Below are positions 1-14,910 of a DNA stretch of 64,000 nt, in pieces. The notes beneath the pieces were generated by a model that saw nothing but the letters and a program-made list of their open reading frames with translations, was not told the origin of the DNA and did not search any database. The position numbers were made by a program, and so were the translations under genes. The stretch's first letter is position 1, and every line of letters begins with the position of its first letter. Origin of the DNA: Apostichopus japonicus (lineage: Eukaryota; Echinodermata; Holothuroidea; Aspidochirotida; Stichopodidae); NCBI RefSeq assembly GCF_037975245.1, contig NC_092566.1, positions 10,167,501 through 10,231,500 on the forward strand, written 5' to 3'.

Positions 1-107
1 CTGTTCAGAAGACTCATTTATCAGGGACAGGGTCTAATTTTGTCATACAGTTATACAGTGCTATTACCGAGCAGTGGATTCTGTTTAGTTTCTATCGTTT
101 TCCCCCA

Positions 108-191
108 TGATCTCATAGCGACGGTATTTCATTGTGAAATCAACAATTGTGATCTCATAGCGACGGTATTTCATTGTGAAATCAACAACTG
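108..191. repeat. Perfect 42 bp tandem duplication
   Basis: TGATCTCATAGCGACGGTAT... occurs at 108 and again at 150 with the same continuation TTCATTGTGAAATCAACAA; only the last bases differ. Confidence 0.95.
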
Positions 192-481
192 AAGTTAAAA
201 TCAACAATTGATAGAATCAGCTGATGGTAAACATTCATTTTAGTGATTTTCACAAGGATCAACAAGGATCAATGAAAACATAATGACTTCAGACTATGTC
301 ACCTCATGATTCCTTGGCCTTGACCTTTGCAAATTGTAGAAAAGTATTAAAACCCTGAAGTGCATGTGCTATCCAACCCTTGAATTGTAAATGGTAGATA
401 GATGGTAAAGGATGTGGGAGGGTATTAAACAGCAGTGTCAAGGGTTACCAGACTGCTAGTTGTGGTAGATATAGACAGATC

Positions 482-721
482 TTGATGAAACTGGTTGACA
501 CCTTTTTGCTCCTCAAACACTTTGCAAGATCCTCTATTGTCTTGACAATATTTTGGAGTTCGTTAAATTTTGTGTTGTGCACCTGTGAGATTGGATACGA
601 TCTTCCTGTTCGCAACAGACTGTATCATGAACTGCACAAAGTTTATGGTAAAGGCCATTTTTTGACTCTAACAGCCTATTGTCAGGTTGAATACATCACT
701 ACACAGTACAGTAGAGGTTAG
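482..721 (+). other. Possible exon or relic, unrecognised
   Basis: The frame contains GYDLPVRNRLYHELHKVYG, which looks protein-like. CACCTGTGAG just before and ATG|GTAAAG just after could be splice borders of a roughly 60 bp exon (about 592-650). No neighbouring exon was found to join it. Confidence 0.15.
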
Positions 722-1422
722 GCCCAAAAGCACATAGAGTTGTAACTTGCAGATGGAACCATTATGGCCTCAATTTAATTTCCTTTTACAAAATTGCCGA
801 TAGGTAGTGTAACCTTGGAGCTCTGCAATGATTCTCATATTACACACTAAGCTTGTTGAGCAAATTATTTTCCAAATATATATTGACGGCATTAAGTTAT
901 CGACTAAAGCTAAGTACTGTATAAAAACCTCCTACGTTTTGAAGCTGAGCAGGGAAGTATTTAAAGTGGGAGCGACATTAAAGATCGAGTCTTTGAAGCT
1001 GCTTTTGTGGATTGCAGTCTGTACTAATCGCAATTATAGCCATTGATACAATAGCAATATATGCTGTGCGAAGCCTCTTCTGGTTTGCTGTTAACTAAAT
1101 GTTGTGGTGAGGTCTAAATCTCCAGTAGTGCCAACAGCTATAATTTGGCAATAATATTGAAGATGTTGTCACAATGTTTTACCGCCAGGACCACCTCAGA
1201 TTTTTGATAAACTTTCCCTCTTTAAAACTCATTTCACTGTGCAAAGACAAACTAACAGATTTTACAAGTTTTCATATCCCCCTTCCCACCCAACCCCCTT
1301 ATTAAGTTGATCTATGTTACATAATTTGGAAGAAACAATCTAAAAATACATTTTCTTGTATATGAGAATCAGCACTTGTCAGTTGACAGGTCTAAACCAA
1401 ACAGGGCAATGGTGTCCCAATC

Positions 1423-1486
1423 ATCTAAGACAACCACATTTCTTTTTGGACGACCAAAATAAGCTTTGTTGGTCGTCTGGCTGTCA
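1423..1486. repeat. Hairpin of the GACGACCAA family
   Basis: GGACGACCAAAATAAGCTTT then GTTGGTCGTCTGG can fold into a stem of about 9 bp, with outer AGACAACCA / GGCTGTC. Similar hairpins occur at 27806-27896 and 28565-28640. Confidence 0.5.
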
Positions 1487-3916
1487 AGTGCTTGCTAATG
1501 TCAAATTCAGACTGCATTGTACTGTAGCTCAATACCCCCAAATAGGTCAAATGATAAATTGATGTCGCCTTCCATCCCTTTGGAGATTATGGAAGAAACA
1601 GTAGAAATATTGTAAGACTATGATCCACCTGAACCAGTGTTTTACTGGGCCAAGGCTGGTGTTCTATTCACCAAACCATAACCTACAGTCTACATATTGG
1701 ATATTCTCTGTTATTTTGCTACATTTTGTCGGACAACCAGTAAAAAATTCTTAAAATTTGCCCTACCAATGATGGGAATGGAAGCTGAAAACTGGGCCAC
1801 ATTCCACCGATACTTGAGAATCCAATATATTGATATCTGCTGCACTTTATCCCCTTAATTCAGTATCGGATCAATCACATAGATGTTTGTTATTTACATT
1901 GAACAATTTACAGTTCAAAGTCACAGCTCAAGTACTGAAACAAATTCATTCCATGGAAGTCCAGCCAGTATGTCATGTTGTGAAGCACACATTGCCGATT
2001 ATCAATAAGATACTAAGCAGAACTAAGCCAAACTACGTAGCACAAAATTGGTAATATCTGAAAGAACCTAAAACGGTTGCAACCAATCAAATGTTGTATT
2101 ACTTTTAAAACATGAATTCAAGAAGATGCAAAACGAAAAGTCCTGGGCATCCTGTTCACTCAAATTGCAGTAGATACCGAACGTACCCATTACACAGAGA
2201 ACCTAAGAAGTCAGAACCAACTGTTTTATAATTACACAGGCGTAACCTTAGGTTATGTTGTCCTTTAGGAGTACATCGTACATTTACAATCATGAAAAAT
2301 ACACAATTAGAAATAAGGCAGTGAGATGCTAATGGTTAAATGGTACCTTGATACATTGAGGAAGAAGCAAGGCAAATGGGAGGTGCGGGCAGAGCACATT
2401 TTGAACACTTAAAATGCTCTCTAAAGAAACAATAAAATCATGTTTACCTCTATAGTTTGTTACTGGATGTGACCTCAAAAGAAACAACTCTTACTTCCAA
2501 AAGCAGCAGCAAATTTGTACAACTGTTTGAAAGAAAAGAAGAAAAAAAAACTTTCCATTATTGTGGTTCAACTTTTCCCTGAGACAGTCTCATAATTTCA
2601 ATTTTATTTTCCTTCCACGTCAGAGAACAACTTCCAAGACAAAGTGATATATGGATATCATGGAAATATTTTTTAGAATCCTGTGTAAGTGTCTGGTTGA
2701 GAAGAATTGGTTCTGTCATAACAGTGCCCCAACAAATGCAGGCACAGTAATTGCTACCACCATACTGATTTTCAATGATGATCCCATCATTCAAAAATAG
2801 ATTAAACAAAAAAACAACTCAAGAGTGTTAGCATGGAACTCATATCATTAAAGGTAATGAGTCGATTCAAAATTTAAAATGCTGAATATATCTGCACTTT
2901 CTTCAAATGGATTTTATTATACTGTATATGTTATCACGAAAAAACTTGAAAAAGTTCAATTTTCCGATACATGGAAAAATTCTACGACCCACAGATAACT
3001 TTCGTGACACACTTTTGGGTCATTCCCTATAGTGTGAATGATGTGCTTACGTTAAAATAAGCTTCAATGTACCCATCGAACTAACTGTGACATGTGTTAG
3101 GCATGGTTGACACAACACAAATATTATCATGACCACTAATGAACTTATGATATCTACTAATTTCAACATCAATCTCTACTCATGTTAATGACTTTATGCT
3201 CAGACATATCAAGATCTACAAATGAAGCCTCTGGCAGAAACAATAGTACCAATAGTTCTCGTATAGTTGCTGCTCATCCACTTTCCCTCAAGAATGTAGC
3301 AGGAAAGGACAAAGATTCTCAGAATATTCAAACATCTCAGAAAAAAATAATATAATACTTATTGTGAGTATGTAAAAAAAATCAGTTTCATCAATGACAT
3401 CATAAACAAACTTCAAATAAACTTTATATAGCAACAAACATGGGCAATAATGGCGCGCCATAAAAGCAATAAGATCGAATGAGAGAAGATAAAGCAAAAT
3501 ACAAGAAAGATCTTATAAAAGGGATGAATGCAAAAAAGAATTAAACCTGCAAAGAATTACCAAGTTTTTACCAGAAATATACCGCATGAAAACATGTTAA
3601 TAGGGAGTTGTTAAACTAGTGACACCTTCACAGAGTAATATATGTATGGGAGATTCCCTAATCCACAAATGCCATATTTTATCATCAGGAACTACTCAAT
3701 TTCTATTAACTGACATTTGTGAAACAATGAACAAATTAGAAATAGCCATTACTGATCCTCTTGATGGGAATTTCCCTCTATAGTCACTTCCTACTGTTGA
3801 TCTAAACTCGTGCACTATATTACAACTGCATGTGAACATAATCAACGACCAAATTTCTTTCACCAGAGTGTCTGAACTTTCATTGTTCTTACACAATATA
3901 CATTCCAACACAATAC

Positions 3917-3937
3917 GGGGGGGGGGGGGGGGGGGGG
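3917..3937. repeat. Homopolymer G run (21)
   Basis: An uninterrupted run of 21 G; length is assembly- and polymerase-sensitive. A matching 20 C run sits at 23766-23785 and a 15 C run at 60871-60885. Confidence 0.95.
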
Positions 3938-6900
3938 TTAAGCGACATGCACTGTAAGCATTATTTATTCATCGCATTGTATTTCTTTTCTTCCACTGAC
4001 TAAGGGCATAGACCTCACTTAGCTCCAGCTTGTCTGTGTGTTTTATGCTGTATAATGTGTTTTCAAGAAAATTTCAGCTTTCATACTCTGAAAATCAACA
4101 CCTATCACTGTAGGTGTCCTACAAAGTACCCTACTTATTTGTATGTAAATATGTACAGTGAGCTGTCAACACTTCTGGTTGTATTTAACAAGTAACTTAA
4201 CTGTTAGTCAATTGATTGAATGGGATTTGAATGGTACAGTAAAATGAAACCAGTAAGATGACAAAATATTGCACCCCACTTCACACATGAACCTACATGA
4301 GTGATCTATTGATTGCTATTAAGGTCAAAGTTATGAAAACGATTTACATGGTTAGAGTCTATAGTACAGTACAGTCTATAGTGCCAACTTACATGCACAA
4401 CTTTGAGTACTTTAAATAATTCAGCTTTAAAATTCAAGATGAGTATTGAACTGAACTTGTACAGGTACTTTTACCTCCACCTCTGCTTCCAGCCCCTCCT
4501 ACCCTTCCACACCTCCCCCCTTCCAAATCCCCCTTTCTAACCTGTTTTTTCTTAGTATTAGTAAGTAGTATCATGTAAGTTTCTTAGTATCATGTAAGCA
4601 CATCAAGTTCAGGCTCACTGTTACTTGCAAATAATGGTTCTGCATTACTTAATTGCACTGTGTACTAAAACATATAATCGACAGTAGTTCAACAACCACT
4701 CACTACATACAATGCCTCTTGGGTTGAACTGTTTTGACATATGCAGAGCTCCCAACGTTTCACTTAACAGCACTTCAACAGTCAACACTGTGCCACATGC
4801 ATGAGTTGGGAGAACTGTGTCATTTAATCAACAATATATGTTGCTATTACAAGCACCACACTGTGTGTATGCATGTATACATGCGTTCTCTTAATCATGC
4901 ACATTAGAATATACCTCTTACACCTCTGGCACTCGTAAAATAGCATGTAAAGCCTAAAAGATGGCAGCATACCATATCTCACAGAACTATATATATATAC
5001 CAAATAGCCTACCTGCTACTCTGCAATACATGTGTGAAGCAAATCACTACCTCAATAAATGACAAAGATACACATGCAACCTACCATGACAACATCATGC
5101 AAATCACCTCTGAATCACTAACAAATTGTTTTGTGTTCTACGCTTCTTTTCTTAAATTAATCGTTTGAATTTCATCTCTGCTGTAACCATACGTTACTCA
5201 TGGAGTCAATCGACACATACGTAGTTCATGTTTACCACCGCACACAGTAGGTCGTTGTACATCTTTGAACTAAATGTACAGAGCTAATGGGGGTTACAAA
5301 AGTAGTGTTGTCAACAGGACGAAAACTGACAAAAATAACGGAATAAGTGGAATAATCAAGTCTGTTTTTGAATCGACACAGTTGAGAGTATCAAGCAGAA
5401 AAATGAAACGTAACGATTGCTAAGATCTCTGGACAGCAAATGATTCTTGAAAATGATAAGCTCTTAGATATTCAGATGGGGTCATCCTCGGAAGGAGCTA
5501 ATGACGAGATTAGGCCTTCAGTACCATTAGGGATTAAAAATGATGTCCAGAGTTCATGACACCTTGTGTTTTTCAACTCGGAAGTAGTGTTTTTACGATG
5601 AGATGCTCCTCTAGTCAGTACCATACCACATCCCTCTTTTTTTGCCATGGTACAGCTACATGTTTTCTATGTATGATCATTCCTTGATTGCACTGAAAAT
5701 TTTAGTCTACTAAATATGCAAAAAAATTCTACACTTCATAGGCTTTCAGAAGCATTTAACTATGTACAAAACTGAACGAACAAAGGCCAGGTTGTCCATT
5801 TCAAAGACTGTTAGCCCAATAGTATGATAAGTACTGTGCATGATAAAACTTTATACCAAATGGATCCACTTTGTTGTTCATGAAAAATTACCCACAAATT
5901 GAGTGAAGTAGTGTACAGGTACTACTTTTGTTCGGATTGTCGCCAAGCTGCAAACAGCTAAAATTATCACTACACAACTTAAAAAGGATCATATGATCAA
6001 TCTGGCTACTGTGGGCAGACCAGCCGAGATACATGTCAAGCAGTAGAGAACTTCAAATTTTAATGAAGCAGTGAAGAGACATGAATGGTTTCAGTGAATG
6101 GAAGGAGCTATGGGATTGGCTTCTGTTTATGAAGGGAGCTTAATAATAGCCTATATCTCTCTACTAGAACACACCATCATCCAGTTCAGTGTTTTCAGGT
6201 TTTAGTGCAGGTGTTCTTCAAATCCTGAAAGTTCAAGCTGGTCCAAAGTCTCTTCAGAATCATTTCAAATTGAGTGAGTTCATAATCAATTTTTAGTCTA
6301 TTTTACACTCGGGAGGTAATACGCATTCCACAAGTTCTCATATCAGCTTTCCAAATTTAATTGACAGATGTTGCTCTGACACAAGAGCTTGACGATGACA
6401 GACATAACATAACTCTGGAATGATTGGTCAATTCTTGCATCATAGCTGTTCACGGAAGGAACTGTTTCAGACACTTGTTCATTGGGACATTGGGTACAGC
6501 TCTTTGCTATCAAAAGTATCTTGACTTCATCCAGGTCCTTTGGTGGGAATCAATAGTATTAGGAACTATTTCCTATAGATCCTACTATAACTAGTGTCAT
6601 TTGTATGCTTTTTATTTTACTTATCAACATACTGTATACAAAGCATTACAGCAACAATTCCTTGAATCATACAGCCTCATAGAACTTAAGGTGTAATCAC
6701 TGATCAACATGTTCCAACTGAAATCAGAAGCTAATTCAGCAATGTATTGAATTTAAGCAACTTGTAGAAAATATACAAGTAATGTTTCCTTCCTTTCCAT
6801 GATATTGCAACTGAATATGAACACAGCACGAATGACACAAGTCGAATGTAGTCCAATCTCTTGATCGTTGTACAGCATATGTACAAGCAATACTTAAGGA

Positions 6901-8159
6901 GTATTGCTGAAGGAATCTTTTAAGTCTTCTAACTGGGCTACTTCTCTGTCCCAAATGAAACTTGTAATCAGCCACAAAAATGTAATAATCTATATCAGCA
7001 AAAATCCTTTGGGTGACCTAGCTGTAGAACTTAGCCTATAACATTATCACTTAAGTTACACAGTATGTTGTTGCTTGTAAATAAAACTGATAGGGCCTAG
7101 GCCTTGTGGGGTGAACATTCCACCTCAAATGTCGATTGTAATGTCCAAAGGGGTTGGAGGTGACCACAACATAGGCTTACAGCTAAGCTAGTTAACCGTG
7201 TTCTGCCTTAAAAGCAGGTAGGGCCCAACTATTTGGTCACTGCATAGGATGTGCAATATCTACGAAGAAGAAATCAGTGTTGCTACTATGTTACTCATTC
7301 AAGTTAGCCAAACCTAAATTCCCTGTGTCACTGTTGCATCATAGCCTACTAATTTTGTAATAGTTTTATGCCTAAAGTAGGCTAATATACCCAAACGATA
7401 GGATTAACTGCAACGTTAGGCTAGGCCTAAACTTTAGTTACAGTTACCCTTTGCTATTTGAAATTAGGCTAGGCTAAAACCAGTAAACAGTGAAGTTACT
7501 GAACTAATTTCACACAGTATCACTGTATTGGACGCTCACATAACACAATTTGTTGTTTGCCATCTATGCTATGGGCATTTCCAATACTGCCACTAGGCTA
7601 GGTTAGTAAGTGTCAGTACAACTATACAAGCCTATGCCTTCATCATTTATGCAATACTATGCTAGCTATTTACTGTTAACACTAGGCTCAAATACAAACA
7701 CAATGAATAATCTCATGAAACAGACGTATACGTTAGGCTACAAAGAAACTAGGTTACTCCATTGTTACGATAACTAGTAACATAAGCGAACATGTTTTCA
7801 TCTAACCTGAGCCTTACCCCCTTCAAATCACTAACCGCGGCATTTCCCCATGGATGATCGAATACTTCCAGTTCAAATCAATACGAGATGGTTACGACAG
7901 ATAACCTTGCAAGCTGTATCGTGTAAAGTAATATCTGCGTATTTATCATGCATGACCTTCTAAACGAAAACAACGAATCATGACCCCTAATGAAAAGCCG
8001 TTATTAATCGCCAACAAACCTCGTCTTGGGTGCCATTCATAAATTTGGAGCACACATCAACAAGCCGTTAATAGAAATACTTACTCTTGGCGAATCTAAT
8101 TCCCAGTGAAGCATGAAAATGGTCGATAATTATACAATTCTAGCCTAGAAAGTAACATT

Positions 8160-8220
8160 AGCAGTGACAATTTGTCGACGAGTTCGCAGGCAGATATGGC
8201 GGCCTTAAAACCCTTAGGGA
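8160..8220. promoter_or_regulatory. Promoter-like spot with GGCGGCC-type YY1 motif
   Basis: CAGATATGGCGGCCTT in locally CpG-richer sequence resembles a YY1-bound transcription start. An AGGCTAGGCCTAA-rich tract lies at 7090-7760, and such tracts also occur beside the SLC25A16 and MRPL1/DYDC1 5' ends. No convincing coding exon was found on either side, so which gene it serves, if any, is unknown. Confidence 0.25.
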
Positions 8221-10229
8221 GAATTATGCATGATCTCACGACATTGTTCCAAATTGTGTACCTCTAACAAGTTTGACAGGGATGAAACTAGAACACAAGC
8301 GTTAAAAATATATTTTCAGTTCTATCTGTCAATAATCAGAACAAATAGGCGCTATTTTCAATCTAAATATTGGTATTAAATTTTGATCATACTAATATTC
8401 TTAACTACCCTGCCTTCCCCAAAGTATTTTCTATTGTGCTATTTCATTGGCCGTATCACAATTATCACCTTATTTGATTGGTTGTTATCTCTAAGACATG
8501 AGGATCTATCAAATTAGGGTAAGTCCCTGAAGTGCCCGTCAAATTCGAAATTAATTTATCACTGACATCACGTACAATACCAATATTTGCAGTAGTTCGA
8601 GGCAGATTGACACCTTAATCTTGTTGCAACATTGTAGGAGGATATTATATTTGGCCAAATGTTTGTATTTAAACCACCTCTAAGACCCTTCATTTGATTC
8701 TAAATGATGCTTCAGATAAATAAGACTACGAATCACTCAACAGTACACATATTGATTGAGTCAATATATTGCTCTTTGAAACCAAGGCTAGCTGTCCCGA
8801 AAGGGCAAGGATCCTCTGTTCGTATGTTCAAACGACATCGTTGTAAGGGGAGAAAACTAACACAAAGATTACATGAACGCCTAGTATATGTGTTGTATAC
8901 TCAGGGAGCTGCTACCTGCAAGCTAAACCCTACTGCAGGTAGGTAGGACGAGTGTCTTATTCAGCCCGGAAGCACAAACTTAAAGGCTAATCTTTGGCCG
9001 TTGCAAATGGTAAAGGCAAATTCATGGTTTTTCTGATTCTCATCGTAAGAAAATTGAAGATATTTTGGTTAGGTATATTGTGTGTACAAGGTTTACTTTA
9101 AAAAACAAACCAATACGCCGCCAAGTCAAGAGGACGACTTCTTCATTGCACCAAAGTACTTTAAATTTTCACCTAGTTGCAGGGACGTAGTCGGGGGGGG
9201 GGCAATGGTAGCGGTCGCTCCCCCCCCCCATTTTGAGTACCCCGAAAAATAAAATTTAACTGAAAGCAGGAAATATCATTAAAGCCCTCTTTTCAGGTTA
9301 AAGGAAGCTAAGAGACCCATCTCAATCATTCCCATGAAAGTTTGTCTGCTACGTAATACAATACTCTCATTATTGTTTATTTCCTGTAACGTGAGAGGCA
9401 TTTTGGTGAAATTGTTTTTTGTACATCATGGCGCCCCTTTAAGTGTAATAATGCTCCTTTTGTGAGAAATGCCCCTTTGAAAATTCTGCCCCATCCCATT
9501 CAAATTTCTGGCTACGTCCATGCCTAGTTGTAAATAATTGCGTTTATTGGGGTTTAGCATAATCAAAAATATATGTGAAATGAATTTCAACGTACATTGA
9601 ATGAGTATTTTTTCCCCTCCCCCTCCCCTCCAACACATACAGACAATTTCCAGCAAGGGATATCCCACGGAGTTGCTGGGCCAGTCAACTAGATCCTTCT
9701 AATTGGCCAAAAGAGTGACAGACAAATTATCAATGTTCAGTTTTATACAATGAACCTCAAATTCCATGAAATATCTTGGCGAATATGCGCAACCCGGAAA
9801 ACAAGAATCGTTTGCGTACAGAATCAGAGGGCGGGCTTACTTGAGCCCCGCTCCCGATAATTCCCGGCCTGCAAAAAAAAAATAATAAAAGCGAGCCAAA
9901 AGGGTATTCGTGTTAATTTCCTTACTGGCTTTTACTTTTGTGCTTGAATTCGTTAAAAGAGAACATGAAATGTTTGAAAATGCCGTATAGCTTCTGCCGC
10001 ACTTGGCGGCCCATGGCCCAGCCTATAATAGCTCACCTCTCCCCGTATACCCAATTATAATATACTCATACGTCTCTGCACATGCTTACCAAAACAGTGA
10101 CTAGACTTGCTTGCTGCTCAAACACCTCAAGTCTGAGACTAGTCGCCTTAAAGGGAAGCAATCCGCTCAATCAATTCATCTAATATAATAGAGATGTTTC
10201 TGATTAAAGGGGACACAAACCCAAGTATC

Positions 10230-10475
10230 ATCTTTGACTTATATTATCATGCCCATATCCTTTATACATGTTATCTTTATTTTTTGGTGGGCTTCTTGTA
10301 CAAGCTACGGCTTCCAAGCCCTTCCACCATTTTCTCTCCGTAATTTCCATTATTTTTCTTTTATATGATTTATTACTTATTAGTTTCATTGCATGGTATT
10401 GTCTTCACCGTCTTATTATTATATAAACATTGTGAGGGAATGGAAAAATATAACTGAAATAAATAAATGAAATGT
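10230..10475 (+). mobile_element. LINE 3' tail fragment
   Basis: Non-coding sequence contains GGCTTCTTGTACAAGCTACG and ends GAAATAAATAAATGAAATG. This arrangement, a short hairpin-bearing 3' region followed by an (AAATA)-type tail, is common in CR1/RTE-like LINE ends. Assignment is by pattern only. Confidence 0.4.
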
Positions 10476-13400
10476 CAGATATGTATGATGTACAACTCCT
10501 TCGCATGCCTTGCACAGCTAAGACACATGTTGTTCCGTATTGGATATAGTTAACGGTTATTTGGTATATTTTTTTTTATTTTTTTTTTGCGGGCGCGGGG
10601 GGAAGTTCCTATTTTCAAGGTAGAATAAAACCAATACCATCTTTATAATAGCCCCCCAAAAAGCCATCTCCATTACAGAAAAAAAAGCATTGTAATAAAT
10701 AAATAACAACATAAAATATTGACCCACATGTGACTCGTAGACGTCATATTTAGACTTGATCAAGTCTTCAGGCTTGTGTAAGAACATAAAATCGGAGATA
10801 TCTCCTAAATGTAATAAAATCTTCTAAACTGTTTATAGTGACATTGTTCATGGCAGTTATGTCTCTATCACATTGACCAATAATAATGTGTACGGTGTGT
10901 CTCCTTCTTTAACTGATTAGATTAGATATTTGTTCCCTTGGGAGATATCCTGGTCGAAACGTCAGCGGGGAGCCGATGGGTGATGTCATAATTTTAGAGA
11001 TGAGACGCTTTAGTTCCCCCAACCCCCTTTTGGACTTTCTTTAGATCTCTTCATGGTGGAAGTACACATTGTCACTGAAAGCAATGCCGTACATTAGCTA
11101 TAAAGTTTTAAAACATTCCTGAAGTCTTCAATCTATACTGTACGAAGGACCATTTAAAACGTGATATATCGGAAACAGCAAATTATTATATTATGACATT
11201 AGGGCATCTACATGGGGGTAGGAAGATTTCACAAAGTGGGGGGGGGGGTACAACATCAGAGGGGCAGTTTATCATTCCACAACCACCACTCGTTATGCTA
11301 TAAACCGATAAACACCGACCATATCATTTGATGTGTAAGTATGCTATAATATTATGGTGCGCTGCAACATTGATTTTTTATTTATTGAGATTGTTTATTG
11401 TTAACCGTGCTACAAAAAAGATATGGGATGCCATTTTAAAAGTAGCATGTACAGACTAAAAATAAATTATTAAAATATAATATTAAAATCAACAAAGGCT
11501 TAAGATATCCAAAAGACAGTTCTTCATCAAAGGGGCACATTTTATTTGCCAGTAGGGAACGTACTTTTGCTATTTTGGAAAAAGGTGGGGAGGGCACGTG
11601 CCCCCAGTGCCCTCCGGCTCCTACCCCATTGTAGACCTACATAGGGCATTCATCATACGCATCCCATATATAGGGTAAAGATTATGGTTAGATGGGCTGC
11701 ATCTTTAAAGTCATTGAGTCATTTGCCGTAAAACATGATTACAAAAAAAAGAAAGGAAATCCCAAAAACTGGTTGCCTATATACGATCAAAATGTAGCTT
11801 TTAATTCAGTAACAACTTAATCCAATCACTCATGGTATATGACGTTCGGTAATCATATTTCGATCTTTCCGGGAATTTTATATAGGAATTTGGAGACTTG
11901 TGAAGATTCATAAAGAATACACTTTTTGCCTTTTTTGCAAATGTTAGCATGTATGATAGTAAATGTAACCCATCAAGCTGTATTTGGTAGGCTATCACTT
12001 GGAAATACGTCAATCATATAATTACCTATCCTTAATAGTCACACGCGATAGGATAACTCACAAGCTACACAACTGAGATAGACCTACAGTTGATTAACAG
12101 CTGCGTTCTACGACACATGACCAAATTAAACATAATTACAAAATATTGTGCGCTTTGACAATATAATTATCATATTTTATAATATATTATATATTTTATT
12201 GATAATAGTGCTTTTTTTTTATATATTTGGAACACAGTTTATGTCTAATTTGCCTCATTATTCAGAGGTGTGATTTCGACATTCTGGTGCACGATATTAT
12301 GTAATACATCATGTTATTATGTAATATAAACTTCCTTTAACGCTTGTTCACGATAAACCCATTAAAAAATTTTGGTAAATTCCAAAAAAATGTAATTATT
12401 ACAGCTGCAAATGTTTAGTTGTGTCTCTCCTACAATTGCTGTCGTATAACTAAATCAGTGGTCAGCAAACTATCCTATACCCATGCAGATACAGTGTCTT
12501 ACATGACTATACCGAGCAGGCACGACCCAACTGACCTCCACCAATCAGAATCGATGCTCCGAATGCATTAATACCAGCTTAGACGTTTGAAGTTTCGTAA
12601 ACTAGCACATTATTTTCCGACAATGTAGAAAAAAAAATTAATGAACCAGTCTTTTAAGAAATAAAAGTTCTATCCCCAACACACACATAAAAAGCCGGAT
12701 AAAACTAAAACATTGGCCAATGTAATAACTGCTTTGAAAACCTTCCCTTGGCAGAAATGGTGGTACGCCCATTCCCCCACCCCATCCACCAAGATCACAA
12801 CGCATTAAAAGTCTCATTTATTCTATAAGTAGGTAACAAACGGTTTTTTATGAATGTAATATAATGGTTGATTATTATTATCAATTTTCTTAAACTTACG
12901 GAAGATGATATAGATATGAAATAAAATGTGGATTTGGATGATTGAGATTCCTGAAAAATGAGACTCCCTCCTGTGTTTGTTTTCACCAATAAATTGAGAA
13001 TTAGCGTGTAGCTATAAAGAATAGTGAAAGGCCAGGGGCCCAATCAAAGATACTCAGGGGTCGGATGAGGGGTTTCACTCACTGGCAGACGGAATATTGA
13101 AAAGCAATCGTAGTTTACATTCTTACATTTACTGTGCGTCATTCACAACCTAAACAGTCGAAAATTCTTCAACATTGTTTCAAAGGTTGAAAAATAGAAC
13201 ACCATATTGAGACTTTATGCAATTTATACCAACATTTCTCAGGGGCACCCTCCCGTTAGGGCCCTACTGTGGACGACATAACAGCTTAGCAACCTCCTCC
13301 TGTACAAAAATGGCAGATGGGTCCATTTTGAGGGGAAGAACGCGGAAACTGATTGTAATAAGCAAGTTCATTCTTGATAGGGAAGTTTTGATATCAAACA

Positions 13401-14639
13401 GTGAAAACAGTACGACTATAATTATGGTACATCAACATGTTTTAATTTGTTTTTGCAGCCTTATATAGTAAGGACTCGATATTACAATGATATTTATATC
13501 TGGAGAATTTATACCAGGCAGTTGATCGACAAGAAATGTTTCCAAGGACGTTATTTTCGAAAGTCAGATTATTTCATATATGACAATGACAAACAATAAC
13601 AGAAAATTTGATATCGTGTCTCTGGTGATGGCGTGGTATAGATGTAGTGGAATGTCCACCAGGCGCGTAGCCAGCCTTCGTGATGTGAGCGAGAAAAAGA
13701 CAAATTTCTATCCCCATTTTAAGAGTCGGAGAAATTAAGTTTAATTAACGCTTGTATTAATATGACTTTTCATGACACCATATGGTTGCTATACCCCAGG
13801 ATATTCTTCAAAAGAGTTTGCCTTCGAAGAAAATCCCGTTAGTATCGAAATGTCTGGCCCTCTAACTTATAATTTTACCTACACTCAGGACATGTATATA
13901 TGCGCGGTATATATTTAGACCAGTAGCTAGTGAAATTTATAGGGGGGGAGGCATAAATGTGGGTGACGTCCGTCCTGGGGAGGGGTCTAAGGGGATAAGT
14001 GTCCCCGCTACTTTGAGAATGTTTCTTTCGGTAAAGGGGCTTAGATGCAAAAGTTTGCGATAACTTCCCTCATTTTAACTACATCATTGTTTAGTACTTA
14101 AAACTGAGTTGCCAGTGTATATGAATTTGTGTGCGTGATTTATAATGTAAGCCATTTGAAAGAATTTTCTTTAGAGTGAGGTGAGGATCCTGTATACGAT
14201 ATCAAACGTTTACATTTGGTGTTTTGACATTCAGACTGCGGGCCCCATTACTTTATCCATTATTCAAATCCTCGTACCCAAAGTCTAATAATTTCTCTGA
14301 ACAATAGAATTCTTCTGAGGACATGGTAATTCTTTTGAAATGTCATCTGAGGACTTGGAAATCTTTTGTTCAAGTCCTCAGTCAATATTCAAAACAAGTG
14401 CACAATAGTATACGTGTGTTCGTACACACTGTAGGTATCTCATGTCTGTTATATTGACCAAAATGAAGATGTCTCTTTCGTTTTATTAAGACGACAATCA
14501 GGTGTCCTACAACGTGCGGTACTTTGACTTAAGTGGCAATAACTGAATCAAATTGAACAAGTTCAGAGAAATCTCGTTTTATGAAAACCTGAGAAGCAGA
14601 TCACATTTTGCTATAAACACAAGTAGCCTATCGGATGTA

Positions 14640-14910
14640 GCAGTCGCGTGCCCAAGGGGAAGGGGGGCAGGACCCCTCCCATCGTCAGTCAAAAAGAAAG
14701 ATTTTGGACCACTTCTAGACGTACATCCTTCCCTTTCTTCACCCTCTCATAAATTAGTACAACCACTTAAATCTACTTATATAGACCTAATTTATAGTCT
14801 AAATATGCCCCCTGAATGCATTTTTCATCTCTTATGTTTAAATTTTCCGGGCACGAGGAATCACCAGATCCTCCTACATGGCAGCATCCCTCCACCATAA
14901 AAACCTTGAT
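14640..14910. repeat. Dispersed repeat family, copy 1
   Basis: Shares order and motifs with 16430-16660: a G-rich then C-rich start, a stretch of four or five short T/A-rich words, CCTAATTTATAGTCTAAAT, and a later CAGATCCTCCTACATGG. Overlapping ORFs of 115 and 84 codons are not credible genes. Confidence 0.5.

Larger units (their letters stand above)
1..8150. other. Gene-poor stretch, left end
   Basis: Apart from the 42 bp duplication, one hairpin, the G21 run and an unproven exon-like frame near 0.6 kb, I see no coding gene. A 2558-2809 minus-strand frame has protein-like composition but no recognised family. Sequence from 7.0 to 7.8 kb is rich in AGGCTAGGC words. Confidence 0.4.

Noticed and set aside
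2558-2809. 83-codon minus-strand ORF as a terminal exon
   Set aside because: Protein-like composition, but no recognised family, no clear acceptor and no partner exon.
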